DNA of 64,000 bases from Setaria digitata. Taxonomy: Eukaryota > Nematoda > Chromadorea > Rhabditida > Setariidae. Positions 26,151 to 38,900 of the stretch are shown here, piece after piece (position 1 is the first letter of the stretch; every line of letters starts with the position of its first letter). Below the pieces are notes generated by a model, which did not search any database, had not been told where the DNA came from, and saw only the letters and a program-made list of their open reading frames with translations. The DNA lies in the NCBI GenBank assembly GCA_003640385.1, contig RCAB01000003.1, forward strand, positions 620,001-684,000. Direction: 5' to 3'. A program made the translations under genes and the position numbers.

Positions 26151-28025
26151 GAAGTTATTACTGGGCTATTGCTGAACAAGTTGAGATTTCTATCCAACTT
26201 AATCTGTCCTTTTTGATAAACTCATCTTCGGAACTTCAAAACTTAGCTAGGAATATAATGTTCTTGATGGAATATTTATTTTATTTTTAAGAATAATAGA
26301 GGATGGATGTTAATATTTTTTTTAAGAATAATAGAAGATGGATGTTGCGTTCATTGTCTTTCCTGTTGATGATGATCTAATGTACTAATTCAAGAAGTAG
26401 GAACCGCTTTACTCTTCTTTTATACAGTAAATCAAAGAGGAGCCCTTTATTATAACTTTCCCTGTGCAAGAAGCTCTTGCAAAGGATTTTCTTCCATAAA
26501 TTTATAACCTTGTTTTCTATTTCATGAAAGAGAAGAGTTAGGATAGAAAGCTGGGAATGTCAACAGGAGTTACCAATGACAAAACTTCATGTATTGGCTC
26601 AGCTATTTTCATCAGTTGAAAAGTTATGGGTATTAGTGTTGAACTATTCCCACGTGTTCTCATAAAATGTGACCAAATTAATCATCAATAATAACGTGTT
26701 TTGGATATTGTAAATTAAAAACTATAAGTCCATTACTTGTTTTTTTTCTTCATTTTTTGGATTAACTTCCATTTTACGTCTCTGTAAATATTGGTTTTGT
26801 AATAATAATATATTTTATGTGAATAGGATTGAATGTATCGCTAATGTAATGCTGATCTAATTGAATGTGATACTATGTGTCCCTATAATTTACATCTACA
26901 TTTCGATACGAAGGTAGAAAATAGGAATCATCCATGACAGTTAGGCTAAACTATAGACTTCCAATAAAATATAGCGACGTTTCTCTAAAGGAACAGAAAT
27001 TCAGAACCTGAATGAAGTTTTAGAAATGAAGCTTAAATTATATGTAAAACGTATGAAACAGTGCTTCATAAAGTGAATATTGGTTTATGGCATCTGTGAA
27101 GAGAGCTCCCAAAAAGTATGTTATGCATGCTTTTAGACTGCATGAGAATCACATAAAATGTGAGATCCTATAATTGAATAGCAGATATACTCATGTCAAA
27201 TAGACTATTGGATTTTTATGATTTCTCCGAACTGGCTTCTAGCTACGCTAATTTTATCACTAAAATTATGGAGAATATTGATCATGAGATAATATATTTT
27301 AATATTTATCTCTTTCACATAATATGTTTTAATGTAATATTCAAGAACTACTTAGATTTTTCAATTGGCAACAAAAAATCTGGAAGATTTTTCATTTCCA
27401 AGTCGGAATGTAAGCTAGCTAAATCGAACATTTTAGTGGTATAACTCTGTCTTTCATGTAATATCTTATTTTCAAACAAGTGACAATACCATATTTCTAT
27501 TTTCATAGCTGACATTTTGGCGATTTCGGAAAAAAAGATGAGGGTTTGTTCCCATCTGATTTCTCTTAAAAAAAAAAAAATTATAATCCTTGATGGTACA
27601 GTTTTTGAAGGACTGAAAGAAAAGACTGATACAATAAGGAATTATGGGGAAATTAACCCATCTCTCACACTACTGTCAGATTATTTCATTATTATCAAAA
27701 ATCTTGCAATGTATGAATTTCATTGCAGGACTGTGTTAAATTTTGAATTTGTCTGTGTTTCATACTCTTGTATTTGATTTGTTTAAGGCTGGAGGTTGTT
27801 TCCATTGGTTTGTTTAGCACATCGCTCACTTAATCTTCCACTTCTTGCACACGTTAGAAATGCAGTAGTCACATAAATGTGCAGAGCTACCTTGTACTTC
27901 TTTTTACGATTAAGTCTAAACTTTGGCTTACATTGATTACGATGAAAGGACACGTGTTTGTTTGAATGCATGGTAGTTATATCTCATTTGTTTAGTTTTA
28001 AATTACGTATTACTCCTGCTTTTGT
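26151..28025. other. intergenic, no gene supported
   Basis: AT-rich sequence between the 520-aa gene and elof-1. Only short reading frames without splice context. It holds one 35-bp tandem duplication (26288-26347). Confidence 0.6.
26288..26347. repeat. 35-bp tandem duplication
   Basis: The sequence TAAGAATAATAGAGGATGGA and its continuation recur 35 bp later with one A/G change and a longer T run. Non-coding. Confidence 0.7.
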
Positions 28026-28038
28026 AGAGGATATCGAG

Positions 28039-28981
28039 ATGGGAAAACGTAAAGTGAAGCGGAAGCCACCACCAAAAGTGAAATCAATCGTGCCGTTGGA
28101 AACACAGTTTAACTGTCCCTTTTGCAATCATGAACGGGTATGCGAAGTAAAAATGTACGTCCTTTTCGTTTCCATATATACTTTTTTTTATGATGTTGTT
28201 TAAAAAAATGACTCGTAAAGTTCATTAAAAGGTCTGGTAAAAATTCTTTGAATGATATACGCCTTATAGTATTTATAGTATTTATTCAGTTGGCTTACGT
28301 TTCGAAAAAAATTCAGTCTCTTCTGTAATTATTGATGTGCAGCGGAAGAGTAATGCAGTTTAGGACGATAAATTTTTTGCTTATTGCCTTTATAAATCTA
28401 AAAGTCTTTTAAACAAAAGCATATTATCTTTATTAGACCCAAATTAGTTTACTTTCAAGATCCCATCTCTAGCTTTTTTCAACAAAACCACTGTTCATTG
28501 CCCTTTATAAATTGGGGTTCTGCTGCTGTCGCCATATATCGATATTTCGATTTCAAACATTTGATTCTAAAATCGGATTTCTGAAATTAATTCTAGCTTT
28601 AATTAGTTTTTTGTTTAGGGAAATTGAAATTTCTTTTTGTTCTACTGCGGTCCGATTCTTCTTTGTTCTGTATACAGAAATTGTTTTCCTGTTACTTTTA
28701 CAGGCTCAGTTACTGTAAATTTATTGCTTACTCATACTTTTAACTACAAACTCGAGTATGGATTTGTTGGTATTATTATAAGAAACTTGAGAAACGATTC
28801 ATCAAATGATCTCTAGTATTGTTCATGATTTTACTTTTATTTTAGGGATCGTGAACGAAACGTAGGTTTCATCTCATGCCGGGTTTGCCTGGAAGATTTT
28901 CAAACAAATATCAATTATCTTTCTGAACCAATTGATGTATATTCCGATTGGATAGATGCGTGCGAACAAGCAAATCGGTGA
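28039..28981 (+). CDS. elof-1: transcription elongation factor 1 homolog (ELOF1)
   Basis: Two exons, 28039-28154 and 28846-28981 (TGA), give 83 aa, the normal length of the ELOF1/Elf1 family. This small nuclear zinc protein rides on elongating RNA polymerase II. Seen: the basic start [12 protein letters not shown], the first zinc pair in FNCPFCNHE and the second in CRVCLEDF, then the conserved [14 protein letters not shown] ending. The intron splits a Met codon (AT|G). A TTTTGTAG acceptor at 28021-28027 lies 11 nt before the ATG and looks like a trans-splice site. The 691-bp intron carries one copy of a roughly 285-bp repeat whose second copy lies just past the gene. It converges with the AGL gene. 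Confidence 0.95.
28401..28687 (+). repeat. direct repeat copy 1 (elof-1 intron)
   Basis: About 285 bp, roughly 90% identical by eye to 29183-29465, in the same orientation. Shared blocks include TTAGTTTACTT, CCATCTCTAG, TTTAATTAGTTTTTTGTTTA and TTCTTTGTTCTGT. Copy 1 has a small insertion in its CGATATTTCGATTTC section. No open frame or terminal repeats are seen, so this looks like a local segmental duplication or a non-autonomous element. Confidence 0.85.
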
Positions 28982-29960
28982 AACAGTGTGCTGTTTTATT
29001 CCTGTGCTTTTTTCTTTTTGTATGCTTCACTTTTTTAATGGTTCCTTTTTTTTCTGTGCGTTGAAAACAGTATTTGAATTAAGTTACACAATTTGCACAT
29101 AATTTAGTTTAATATAATGTTTGTAATGCCAATATGTTTTGGAAAAAAGTTATCTTCGGTAAGTGAATATGCGGTATTTTCTAAAAGTTTTTTAAACCAA
29201 AACATACTATCTTTATTGGACCCAAATTAGTTTACTTCCAAAATCCCATCTCTAGTTTTTTTTTTTTTAACAAAACCACTGCTTAATGCCTTTATAAATT
29301 GAGGTTCTGCCGCTGTCACCATATATCGATTTCAAACATTTGATTCTAACATCGGATTTCTAAAATTAATTCTAGCTTTAATTAGTTTTTTGTTTAGGGA
29401 GACTGGAATTTCTTTTTGTTCTGCTGCGGTCCAATTCTTCTTTGTTCTGTGTACAGAAATTGTTTGGTACTAGTAATTTGGTACCTTAAATCTGACTATG
29501 AAAATTCTTTGAGAGAAAATAACATGTCACTATAAAATATTTTGCGGTTAGCTGATTGCTCCTAAAAATTTTTTATATCACAATATATTTTCATAATTAA
29601 GATTCAATAAAGAGAGTCCTCGAATCAGTGAACCTAATATATTTTTCACTACGAACAGCCAAAAATGAAAATATCGAAATGAAATTCGTACAGTAATTCC
29701 ACAATAGCACATGTTTGACTTATTTCAGAATACCTGAATTGAAGTTTAGGACTAGTAAGAATAGTAATTAAATTCGACTAGATCAAGAGGAACAAGGTAA
29801 CCTCAGCTGTTTTGAGCATTTTATCGAATCCAGTTTTGTTTTCTATTTTTTTTTCTTTTTCTTTTTTTGAATAATAAAGAAAAGGAAGCTTTTAATGGGT
29901 TTTTCGGCCGAAACAAATTGCTAAACTTAGTCATATATCTCAATTATTATCTAGTGTGGT
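28982..29960. other. 3' region between elof-1 and AGL
   Basis: Convergent 3' flanks. It contains repeat copy 2 and plus-strand AATAAA at 29606-29611 and 29873-29878. The first is the better elof-1 candidate, although it would imply a 3' UTR of about 640 nt. No coding sequence. Confidence 0.55.
29183..29465 (+). repeat. direct repeat copy 2 (downstream of elof-1)
   Basis: Second copy of the repeat in the elof-1 intron, offset by about 780 bp, with a longer T run in the middle. The pair brackets elof-1 exon 2, so unequal crossing-over between them would delete or duplicate that exon. Confidence 0.85.
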
Positions 29961-32900
29961 TTAAAATTTATCCAGTTCATATAAATCATTGACCGTTTCC
30001 AGCATACACCCAATACTCCAAGCTTGGGCACCACATGAATAATAGCATGGAGCACCATTGGCATTGGTTAATTCAGGAAGTGATGCCCATGATGAAGATT
30101 TCAAATGATCCCAGTAAGCACCCATGCGAGATCGTACGAATCGTTTAGACTTCTCATAAAATTCCGTATCATTCCTATCCTCACTGATTACTTTTGCTAT
30201 GGCTAATTTCGCTCGATAGAAAAACATTGCTACCCACAGCCATTCCTTAATTAGTTAATTTTGGTAAATGAAAATAAAATTTGAAAAATAATGATAAAAC
30301 TGTTTGAAAAAGATAAAATCCCATATTATTTTTTATCGCTATTGACCAATTTTGCTGAAAAGCTTACACAGAACACTGAAATGAGGTTATTTGGCTCTAC
30401 TATGTTTCGACATGCAGATTTTATGATTTAAGACTGAATATATTTCGAATTAAAATGTAATGATAATAATAATGTACCGGTCCTTGATGATAGCTCCAAC
30501 CTCGAGCTGTCCTTTTTTCCGTCCCATCATCGTCTTGATTGTAGAATGAACAATAATTAAAGTCACTGTAAATAATTCAGTTTATTTATATATTCCTTTT
30601 TTTTAATAGCTCTTACACTTAAATGAAGATTTTAACTGAGGAATAAAATGAATTTTTTTTTTTTAATATGTAAGGAGTCAGAGAATTCGTAAGTTTAGAT
30701 GGAAGATTCCTCTAATCAGGCAAGGCCGAGAATTATTTTGAATCAAAATCAAATCACTGTATGGTATTTTTTATCGAAGTTAGAAAAGTCTGGCATCATA
30801 TTTGTTTGACAAGTCTATTACCTTGGATCAAGAGTTTTGATACCCAGTGGTCCCAGTAATTCTTTTTCTGCAATTTGCAGTGCATGCCAAGCTTTTTCTG
30901 CAGACATCAATCTTGGAGCCTAAAATAAAATTGGTCATATTTAAAATTCATAACTTCAGTGTAAAAACTGTATTATAAAGAATATATCTACTGATTATAC
31001 TGAGTATACTTACCACAGCTAAGGTGATCGGAAAATTTGGTCTTAACTGATAATCAGTGTAACCATGCGTGGAGCCATACGTATCCTTAATTATGCCACG
31101 TTTGTTTACATACTTGGATAAATCATCATCAGTTACGTAGAAAAAATGTTCGAAATTGTTTTTCATAATATTCGCCCACTTTTGCCACGTCCACAATTCT
31201 TTATCCTCTACAAGTTAACTTTTTGAAAAAATAATTATATTTAGGATTATTTCACAAAAACTGATACTCAGAAATTTGACGGAAATATAAAAGTTCACTA
31301 ACGAACCGGTAAAAACACCCTCATACGGGTAGAGCTTTTTCTGATGCAGCTTCTCCAGTTTTTGAATTACCGCATAGCAAAGACCTTGTAGCTCAACAGC
31401 AGCACCATCCCGAGGTGTCGCCGGCCAACCTTTATTACCTGCCTTCTCGGAACTACCCATTTTGTCCATCCATGTACCACAATTGAATTCATTACCACCC
31501 ATTACGAAACCTGTGTTGTGATCAACATATGCTTTCACGTGAAAGCCTGAAAATAACCAATGTCCTACAGATCGTATCGTGTATCAAATATAGTGTTTTG
31601 ATCCGGAGACAACGTTTTTGGAAGGATTTTACAAAAATAGAAATTTTTTAACGCATACCCGGCTCCTGCATGTGTTCGTCGATCCCTCTGCCAGCATTGC
31701 GCTCCACAAATTCTATTCCAATAAAATGTCTTCGAAGTGCTTCTTGCATTGTATCGGCAAGGGATTGTTCCTGAAAATGATCAATACTTCTGAAATTTCG
31801 TATCGAAACTTAAACAATTTATAAGAGAGTCATCATTTATATAGTGCCAATTAATTTGTCAAATAATCACTCACTGTTAAATCATGTCCATAAACGGTGT
31901 CGTCGTGAATGAATATACGAAGTACTTTACTTTTCAGTATTTCGACACCTTCAGGAGCCATCTCAATGTATTTCACAATAGCATACAGCCAGAACCAAAC
32001 GGCATCACGTGCATTATAACGCGCTCCATAGCCTCCATCCAAGAGATTCGGTATTATTCCGTGTCTCAATGCACCACCGAAAGAGAGGATTAAGTTTCTG
32101 CAAAATACTGCAGTGCAGTGTGATATCACTGATAATATCATCAATCAAATTGGGAATTTCCATTCGGATTGACTGGCTAGAGTTAAATGATTATCAATAA
32201 AGTGTTTGTACTCTTTTACAATTTTTGATCATTTCTGCAATGATTTCTGAAAGATTTGTATGGAATAAATGTGAAGCGATCATTCTTTTGACTTTTGTTT
32301 TGGTCTTATCGATTGGATTATTTGATTTACTTAGGAGTGAGAATGAATGAAGGAATATGTTTATTTTAGATTATTTACTTTTATCTTTAGATTAATTATG
32401 AGGATAATTACAAACGGGAGTGAGAAACTTTACCGTGCATCCTGAAATCTACCAGTAACAAGACAGCAACCAGGTAAGGCGATGAACGTATCTCGTCCCC
32501 AGTTTCGCCAAATTCCGGTCGCAAAATGTGGTAATCCTGCGGAAAGTGATGAAGGTAATTCATCTTCCGTCTTGTATCCCTCCGGTAATAGCGCCAATTT
32601 GGCGTTTTTGACTGCTCCAAGAAAGGATACCGAAGATAGCGCTAATGTTTGTACGTATACTGATGCTGTTACAAATGGTCTATAAAGGAAAAAGAAAAAA
32701 ACTCTTGAAGATTAGTTGTAGTGTTACCTTTTAAAACAACTTCAATAAAACTGGGTGTGTAAAAGAGAACATATAACTTGATCATACAGCGAAATCAAAA
32801 ACCAAAACTTGAAGCAATATATATTAGCAGCGAAGTGGGAATAGCAATATTCAGTAAGTGGACGTGACTATTGTATTTATCTTGTCTTGAATCTTATAAC

Positions 32901-35900
32901 AATATTATTAGAAACAAAAAATGATTAATTAAACTGTTGTTAACAAAACTGACCGACTTAATTTCTTCATCAACTGTTCGAGAGTTGTTTCATAAATCAG
33001 CGAAAATAAAGCTTCAAAATAGCATGGCCTCAAATCATACGGCACATCATGAAGAGGTGAAAATAAAATGCGAATTATGCGAGCAATTTCAGTCAAGAAA
33101 GGACTACGTTTTTCCAGCCTGTGATAAATATATTTACAAAGCCATAATCCATCACGTAAATTTTGACAAATAGGATGACCGAGGTCATTGTGAAATCGGA
33201 TATCGTTCAGATATGGTAATAACCCTGAAAGAAAAAAACTTTTTTCCTTTTCTATTGCTTAATTTATTCAGTAACTTAACTGTTATACACTCCCTTTTAA
33301 CGATCGCTAATCTAATAAACGAACATAAAAAAAGGTGGCAAAAACAAATATACGTATAAGGTAGTATCAGATGTCGGGATTCAAATAAGCAGATTTGAAC
33401 TGACATGGAACGAGACATTGATAATGAAAGCTTTTTGTTTACAATTATTTTTTCATTAATATCTATCAAGCAATTCTTAAAAAAATGCTTGTCTTAATGA
33501 TAGTATATCACATTTACATGTTAATTATCATCCGTATACCCCAAAAAATCGATCTTTTGTACAAATATGAAATTGCAACCCCTCGAAACAAGAAAATCTG
33601 AAAGGTTAGCAAAGTTGACCTTGTAAGCCGCAGTAATCCAATGTCTTCCAATGAGGTACATTGTAACTGCCTGATCCGAAATCATCTTGGTCTTCCGCTG
33701 CACATCGAAATAGAAGCGTGTTGTAAGTTTGCAGAGTTGACTGCTTCAGTGCATTCACATAATCTGCAACGTGAAGCTAAATGATGATTCTCGTAGAAGA
33801 TTCATGTCTTACCACGTATTCTCCACGTTCCATCTAGTATTCATTTGCCATTCATATATTCGTGTATCACTTACTTTTCCACACGCATCTATTTTCTGAT
33901 GGCTCATCTAATAACATCATCGGTACTTCTGCCAAGAGAACAAACAAAAAGGCTTTAATTGACAGCAGTTCATAGATGCACCTGTTTCAAAGAGCTTCCA
34001 CAATGACTGGATATTCTAGTGGCTGAATTTCTAACAGTTCATGTCACTTACATGTTTTCACGAAATCATTCTTTCCGGACAAATAATCACGAATCAACTT
34101 GATTGCTTCTGCTGCTTTCTTGATTGGTGATACTCTGTTAAAGTTTGATTTGAAATTAAAGAATGAAACTCATTTTTATCTTAAATATTCGATAACATTT
34201 AAAATTCAAATTTTTCTGCACATGATAGAGTTTCATACAGCTTTCTCTTAGAAAGAAAAGTCAAGTTGGTTCTATTGGGAAATGATTCAACAGATAACAA
34301 ATTTCTACGAAAAGTTGCATAAATTTTAATAGATTAATTCATTTTGACCAATTTCTTTTATTCCAGCTACCTGACTTACTTTTATTTGAATGACCTGGGG
34401 CTATTTGCTTTACTTTCACTTGAGAGTAACTGAATGACTTACTTTGACTTCTTTCTATATGTTCAACTTTCTTCTGCTCATTCAATTAACTGACAATTTG
34501 CTGACTTACTTTATGACGATAACTGATCCGGAAGGGAAATGTTTGAGGTGAAGCTTGCCGCTTGTTTCGTATTGTTCGATGATTGCTAATTTCGATTCTT
34601 CACATTTCAGATGCTCTCGGACTGCGATTTCAGCACCATTTAAACCAACGATTTTTTCTACACTTTCTGCAGTTTCTTGCTCTTGTTAAAAATTCTATCA
34701 TTTTAGGTGATTTAAATCATTCTTGCTAAAAAAAGACTTGCCTTGAGCTCCTTTATTCGTGTAATGAAATTCGATTTCCAATAGAATTTCATCCAACAAA
34801 CCTAAATTCGTAATCCTTTAAAAGTTTTTTTAAGTTAATTATGGAAAACGAATTACAACGCCATTAATTCTAGCCAACTGCCTACTAATAATTCTGTTGA
34901 TCTCCTTCCCAAAAAAAACCTCGTATGTTATTCTATATTTTTCCAGTAGAAATTTTGATGCTCAAAAATCTTTTGGGAAAGACTACCGGTGAATGACAAA
35001 TCTTCAACTGCTGGACAGTCGTGGCAAATTTCATGCTTGTTGAATGCAGTAAATGCAAGCATAATAACTTTTTCATGGGTTACCGGATTATGCCTTGTTA
35101 TTGCTATAATATCTGGTGTGCGCTGGTCGACATAGATCTAAAATTGAATAAAATGAAAATGATCAATTATCGAAACATAACAATCAATAAATCAATACTT
35201 GATCTTTTTACTGAACACATAAAATTTCTTCCATTCTTCTTTCGAGATAATTTCAAATTAAATTGAAATAGATAAGTACCTGAGAAAAATTATGCTCCGT
35301 AAGCCAAATATGCAATCTGTTTAACGTAGCACGTGCCGAAATGATGCCAAGTGATCGTTTTGCTTCATTCCAAGTGGTATAACTGCGCATTTCATTAACA
35401 ACATTTATCTAGATTTGACGTTTTTAGTGAGCCGTACATATCAGAGATTACTGATATGACAAAGACAGCAAAATTATCTACTAATTAAACACTAAAATTG
35501 GAAATTATTATGCCTATTATCAACCATAACTAACCTAGAAAACCAAGAATTTTTTTTCAAGATTGATTCTGCTAGAAAGTAGGCTTCAAAAAGAAAATAC
35601 CGTCTCATCTGACAAGAATTAACTTCTCTCTTTCATTCTTTAAAAGCCGAACCAGTTCTTATCGGAAAAAAATAAGAGAAAAAGATATGTTATCAGAAGA
35701 AAACAAACATAGTTGTGAGTAACTTCTCTTGCATTTCCTGAATAAATGATATTAATTCAATTACACAAATGATACCTGATAAGGAACAAGTTCATCATAA
35801 CCCCTCACGGTACCAACAGCACAGTTTGCCATTGCTAACATTGCAGCCGTTGGTATGCAATCATAAACGGACCGTTTCTAAAATGAATTTATAAACATTT

Positions 35901-38900
35901 AATTTCATTCCGAGGAAAATTATTCGAAGAAAGCAACACTTGGATATTACTATTTTGTTGGAAACTTAATGTTGAATTCAATAAATACCGAAATCAATGC
36001 ATCTATTTCATCCAACAAATTTAATCGTATCGAAAACTTTCGAAAATAATTTGCGCATTTGACAGCAGAAGCTTTTACTTCGACTTTGCATCATTACTTT
36101 ATTTTTATTGAAATGTGAATCGAATATTGGTAGCTGTTAATTAATTATCGATATCAGTAAACAACTGACTAGAATCGCCGGTGGGTTATCATGGGTCTGG
36201 TCGAAAAAAAAAGCTGGTGCTACACTTGACGTTGCATCCTGGAAGGTTCTCTGAATGAATCCACCAAACACATCGCCGCCATAACGATAAATGAAGCGGC
36301 CTTGTTCAAAGCTCACTGCTGCATTTTGTGCTTCTGAACATCATCTAGTGAGTTCCTGGCACAAGTGATCATTTATGCTTAGAAATTTAAAATGAATACT
36401 TTTGAATTATGCACAGTTACCTCGTATTAAAGAAGTTATTCCAAGTCGATTTACAAAAATATTATCCAAATTTTCATTTTGTGTGAAAAGTTCGGCTGTT
36501 ACGTAGATATCTGGTCGTATTTCACGGGCAGCTTTCAAAAGATACTTCAAAAAAATTCTTTTAACGTCTTATAAGATGATTGAGTTCTGTGGCAATGATA
36601 TTTTGGAAATAAAAATTAATGAATGAAAAATCCGTGAAGCTAACATATACCTCAGCAACGTGTATTGGTGTACTATGGCAATTATCAATTCGTAAGCCAT
36701 GAAATATTTTTGCGCAACGTTGTCTAAAGCATAGAAAATCTAATCAGGTTAATTCATTTGTTCTAATTAACTTCTTAATCTTAGTCAGTGAAGTATCAGC
36801 ATTTGTCAATTCCAAACATTGTATCAGTTTCAAATTTCGAAAAAATTTACAGTTTGACATGTTTCAGAAAATATGCCAGATTTGAATGTGGCAGATATGT
36901 AAGCATTTATATAAAGTAATACATATCATATGAGAAGATATGATATAACAGTAGGATGTTATGACTTAACTTTCTACAATGTGTTTATGCTTGCTTCAGT
37001 CGGCATTTGAGAATCTTGTCGATGAAGATAGCGAGAAACGTAAAATGTGAAACGTTAAACTCCATCACCAATTTGAAATAGAGAGGAATACCTCAGTAAT
37101 AAACTTAAGTTTTTCTAGATTGTAACATCTTGACAGCAAACTTACGTATATTTCTTCATCAGACTCCATAAGTAGGGACAGTCTTCTGGTTTTTCACCAT
37201 AATTCAATTTAATGCAATCTCCCCAACATACCAAATGTCTCATTAAATAAACCTGTGTTTTCAAATGGATTAAAGTTGAAGAATAAAATATTATGTTATT
37301 GAAAATAACTTTCAGAAAATCAATTTCTTATACTAGGAACTCAAAACAGAAAGTGATTACTTTCTGCAACTTTCTTTTTAAAACTAATTGTTCTAATCAT
37401 TTCAGTAAGTTTACAATATTTAATAAATTGGGTGGCTATATACTCTGAGCAAAGTGATGTATATTTAGCATTTAAACAACAAATAAAAGTCCAATGAATC
37501 AGTGCCATCATGATTAAAACGATAGTCTGATCAAGATGTTTATGATTTAATTCATCATGGCGGATTCCATCCCAAAAAGATAAACTCCAAAAACCATATT
37601 ATAAATCATCCGCAACAATTTGAAATAAAAAATTTGAACTGTCAAATTCTTTTAAATAGTCACTTTAATAATGCAGAAGTTTCTGAAGCGAATTTCGGTT
37701 AAATATTAATTTACTCCTATACCTGGGAGGGATAATGCGCAAAGTTAAGCAGCGGATTGTCATTCATGACCCATCCATTGCATGCCATTACTTTTTCCGC
37801 TGTTTCATCGTTATAAGCAAAAGTCTCTTCATCTTTCCACGAAGTTAATGATGGAAATGGTTGGACAAAATATCTGTAAAGAAGCAATTAGCCAAATCGC
37901 CATCCAATGACTAGGGATATCGCAAATAGTTAAAAGTAATTTAGTGAAACCAGCTAGTTACTGTATTTGTGATGATAAAACCATTCGGAATATAAAAGTA
38001 ATTTCACCAACCATTATCTGATTAATTAAGTTAAATAAGAATGAGCTAATTTACATTGTGATTAAAGAGGAGGTACAACAAGTTGTCACATGAGACATAC
38101 TGCGTGAGAAGACCGTGAAGTTCTGTTAGTTTGGGTAGTCGCGGTCCCGACGGGTCAATCCGCTCGTATCCAATGTGGCCCGCACAAGCACTCAACACAT
38201 TTTCACAAATTTCAGCACCACTTTGCAGAGCCTTCTGATTGAGAAACTGAAGATGACATCGAAATGCTTCCAAACATTTGCGTCGTCTATCGCTTTCATC
38301 AGAAGCATCGCTTCTTCAACTTCCAATTAAAGTGAGGACTTTTCGGCTTGAATTATTTGTGAAACAAACTCACGCCCCCTTAATCTTTCAACTTTACTTT
38401 CCCACTAACAGAATCCAATACCTCTCTCGATTAAAGATCTTATTGGCGTGATCCAAGTCAACAGTAAAGCCAAATCGATTCCAGTGCAGACCTGGTTTTG
38501 ATTCTAACATTTCATTGCGAACATCGCATGATGCTCCTTCTAAATATTACTGGTAAATCATCGACAACAAAATCATCAGCAACAGTTTCATGCAGTATTT
38601 CTTCCGATGACAAGAATTACAACGCAAAACTTCAGCACTACTAATCTTCAAATGGATCTGATATTACAAAAATCGACTACAACACTGGTTGAAATAATGA
38701 TTGAAAAATGAATACCTTTAACATAATTCTCAAATTCTGCAGTTAAATTATCGATGTCAACTTGAAAGAATTCGTGAACTCGCAACTGTGGCAAGATCTC
38801 ATTGCGCAATATATCAAGAAGAATCTAAAACAGAGGAAAAAAGGTTGAGAAACAAAAGAACAAAAAGAGTAATAACAGACTAGAGAAATGAATTAAATAA

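Noticed and set aside
27193..27444. Plus-strand open frame beginning MSNRLLDFYDFSEL
   Set aside because: The first 30 residues look plausible, but the rest is low-complexity AT sequence and no donor follows the good part.
32482..32685. Plus-strand frames over 32.0-33.2 kb
   Set aside because: Complements of AGL glucosidase exons, which match the enzyme on the minus strand.
38055..38076. Longer version of the tenth AGL junction ending at AAT|GTAAAT
   Set aside because: It leaves the wrong phase for the next exon; the GTACCT donor at 38076 keeps frame.
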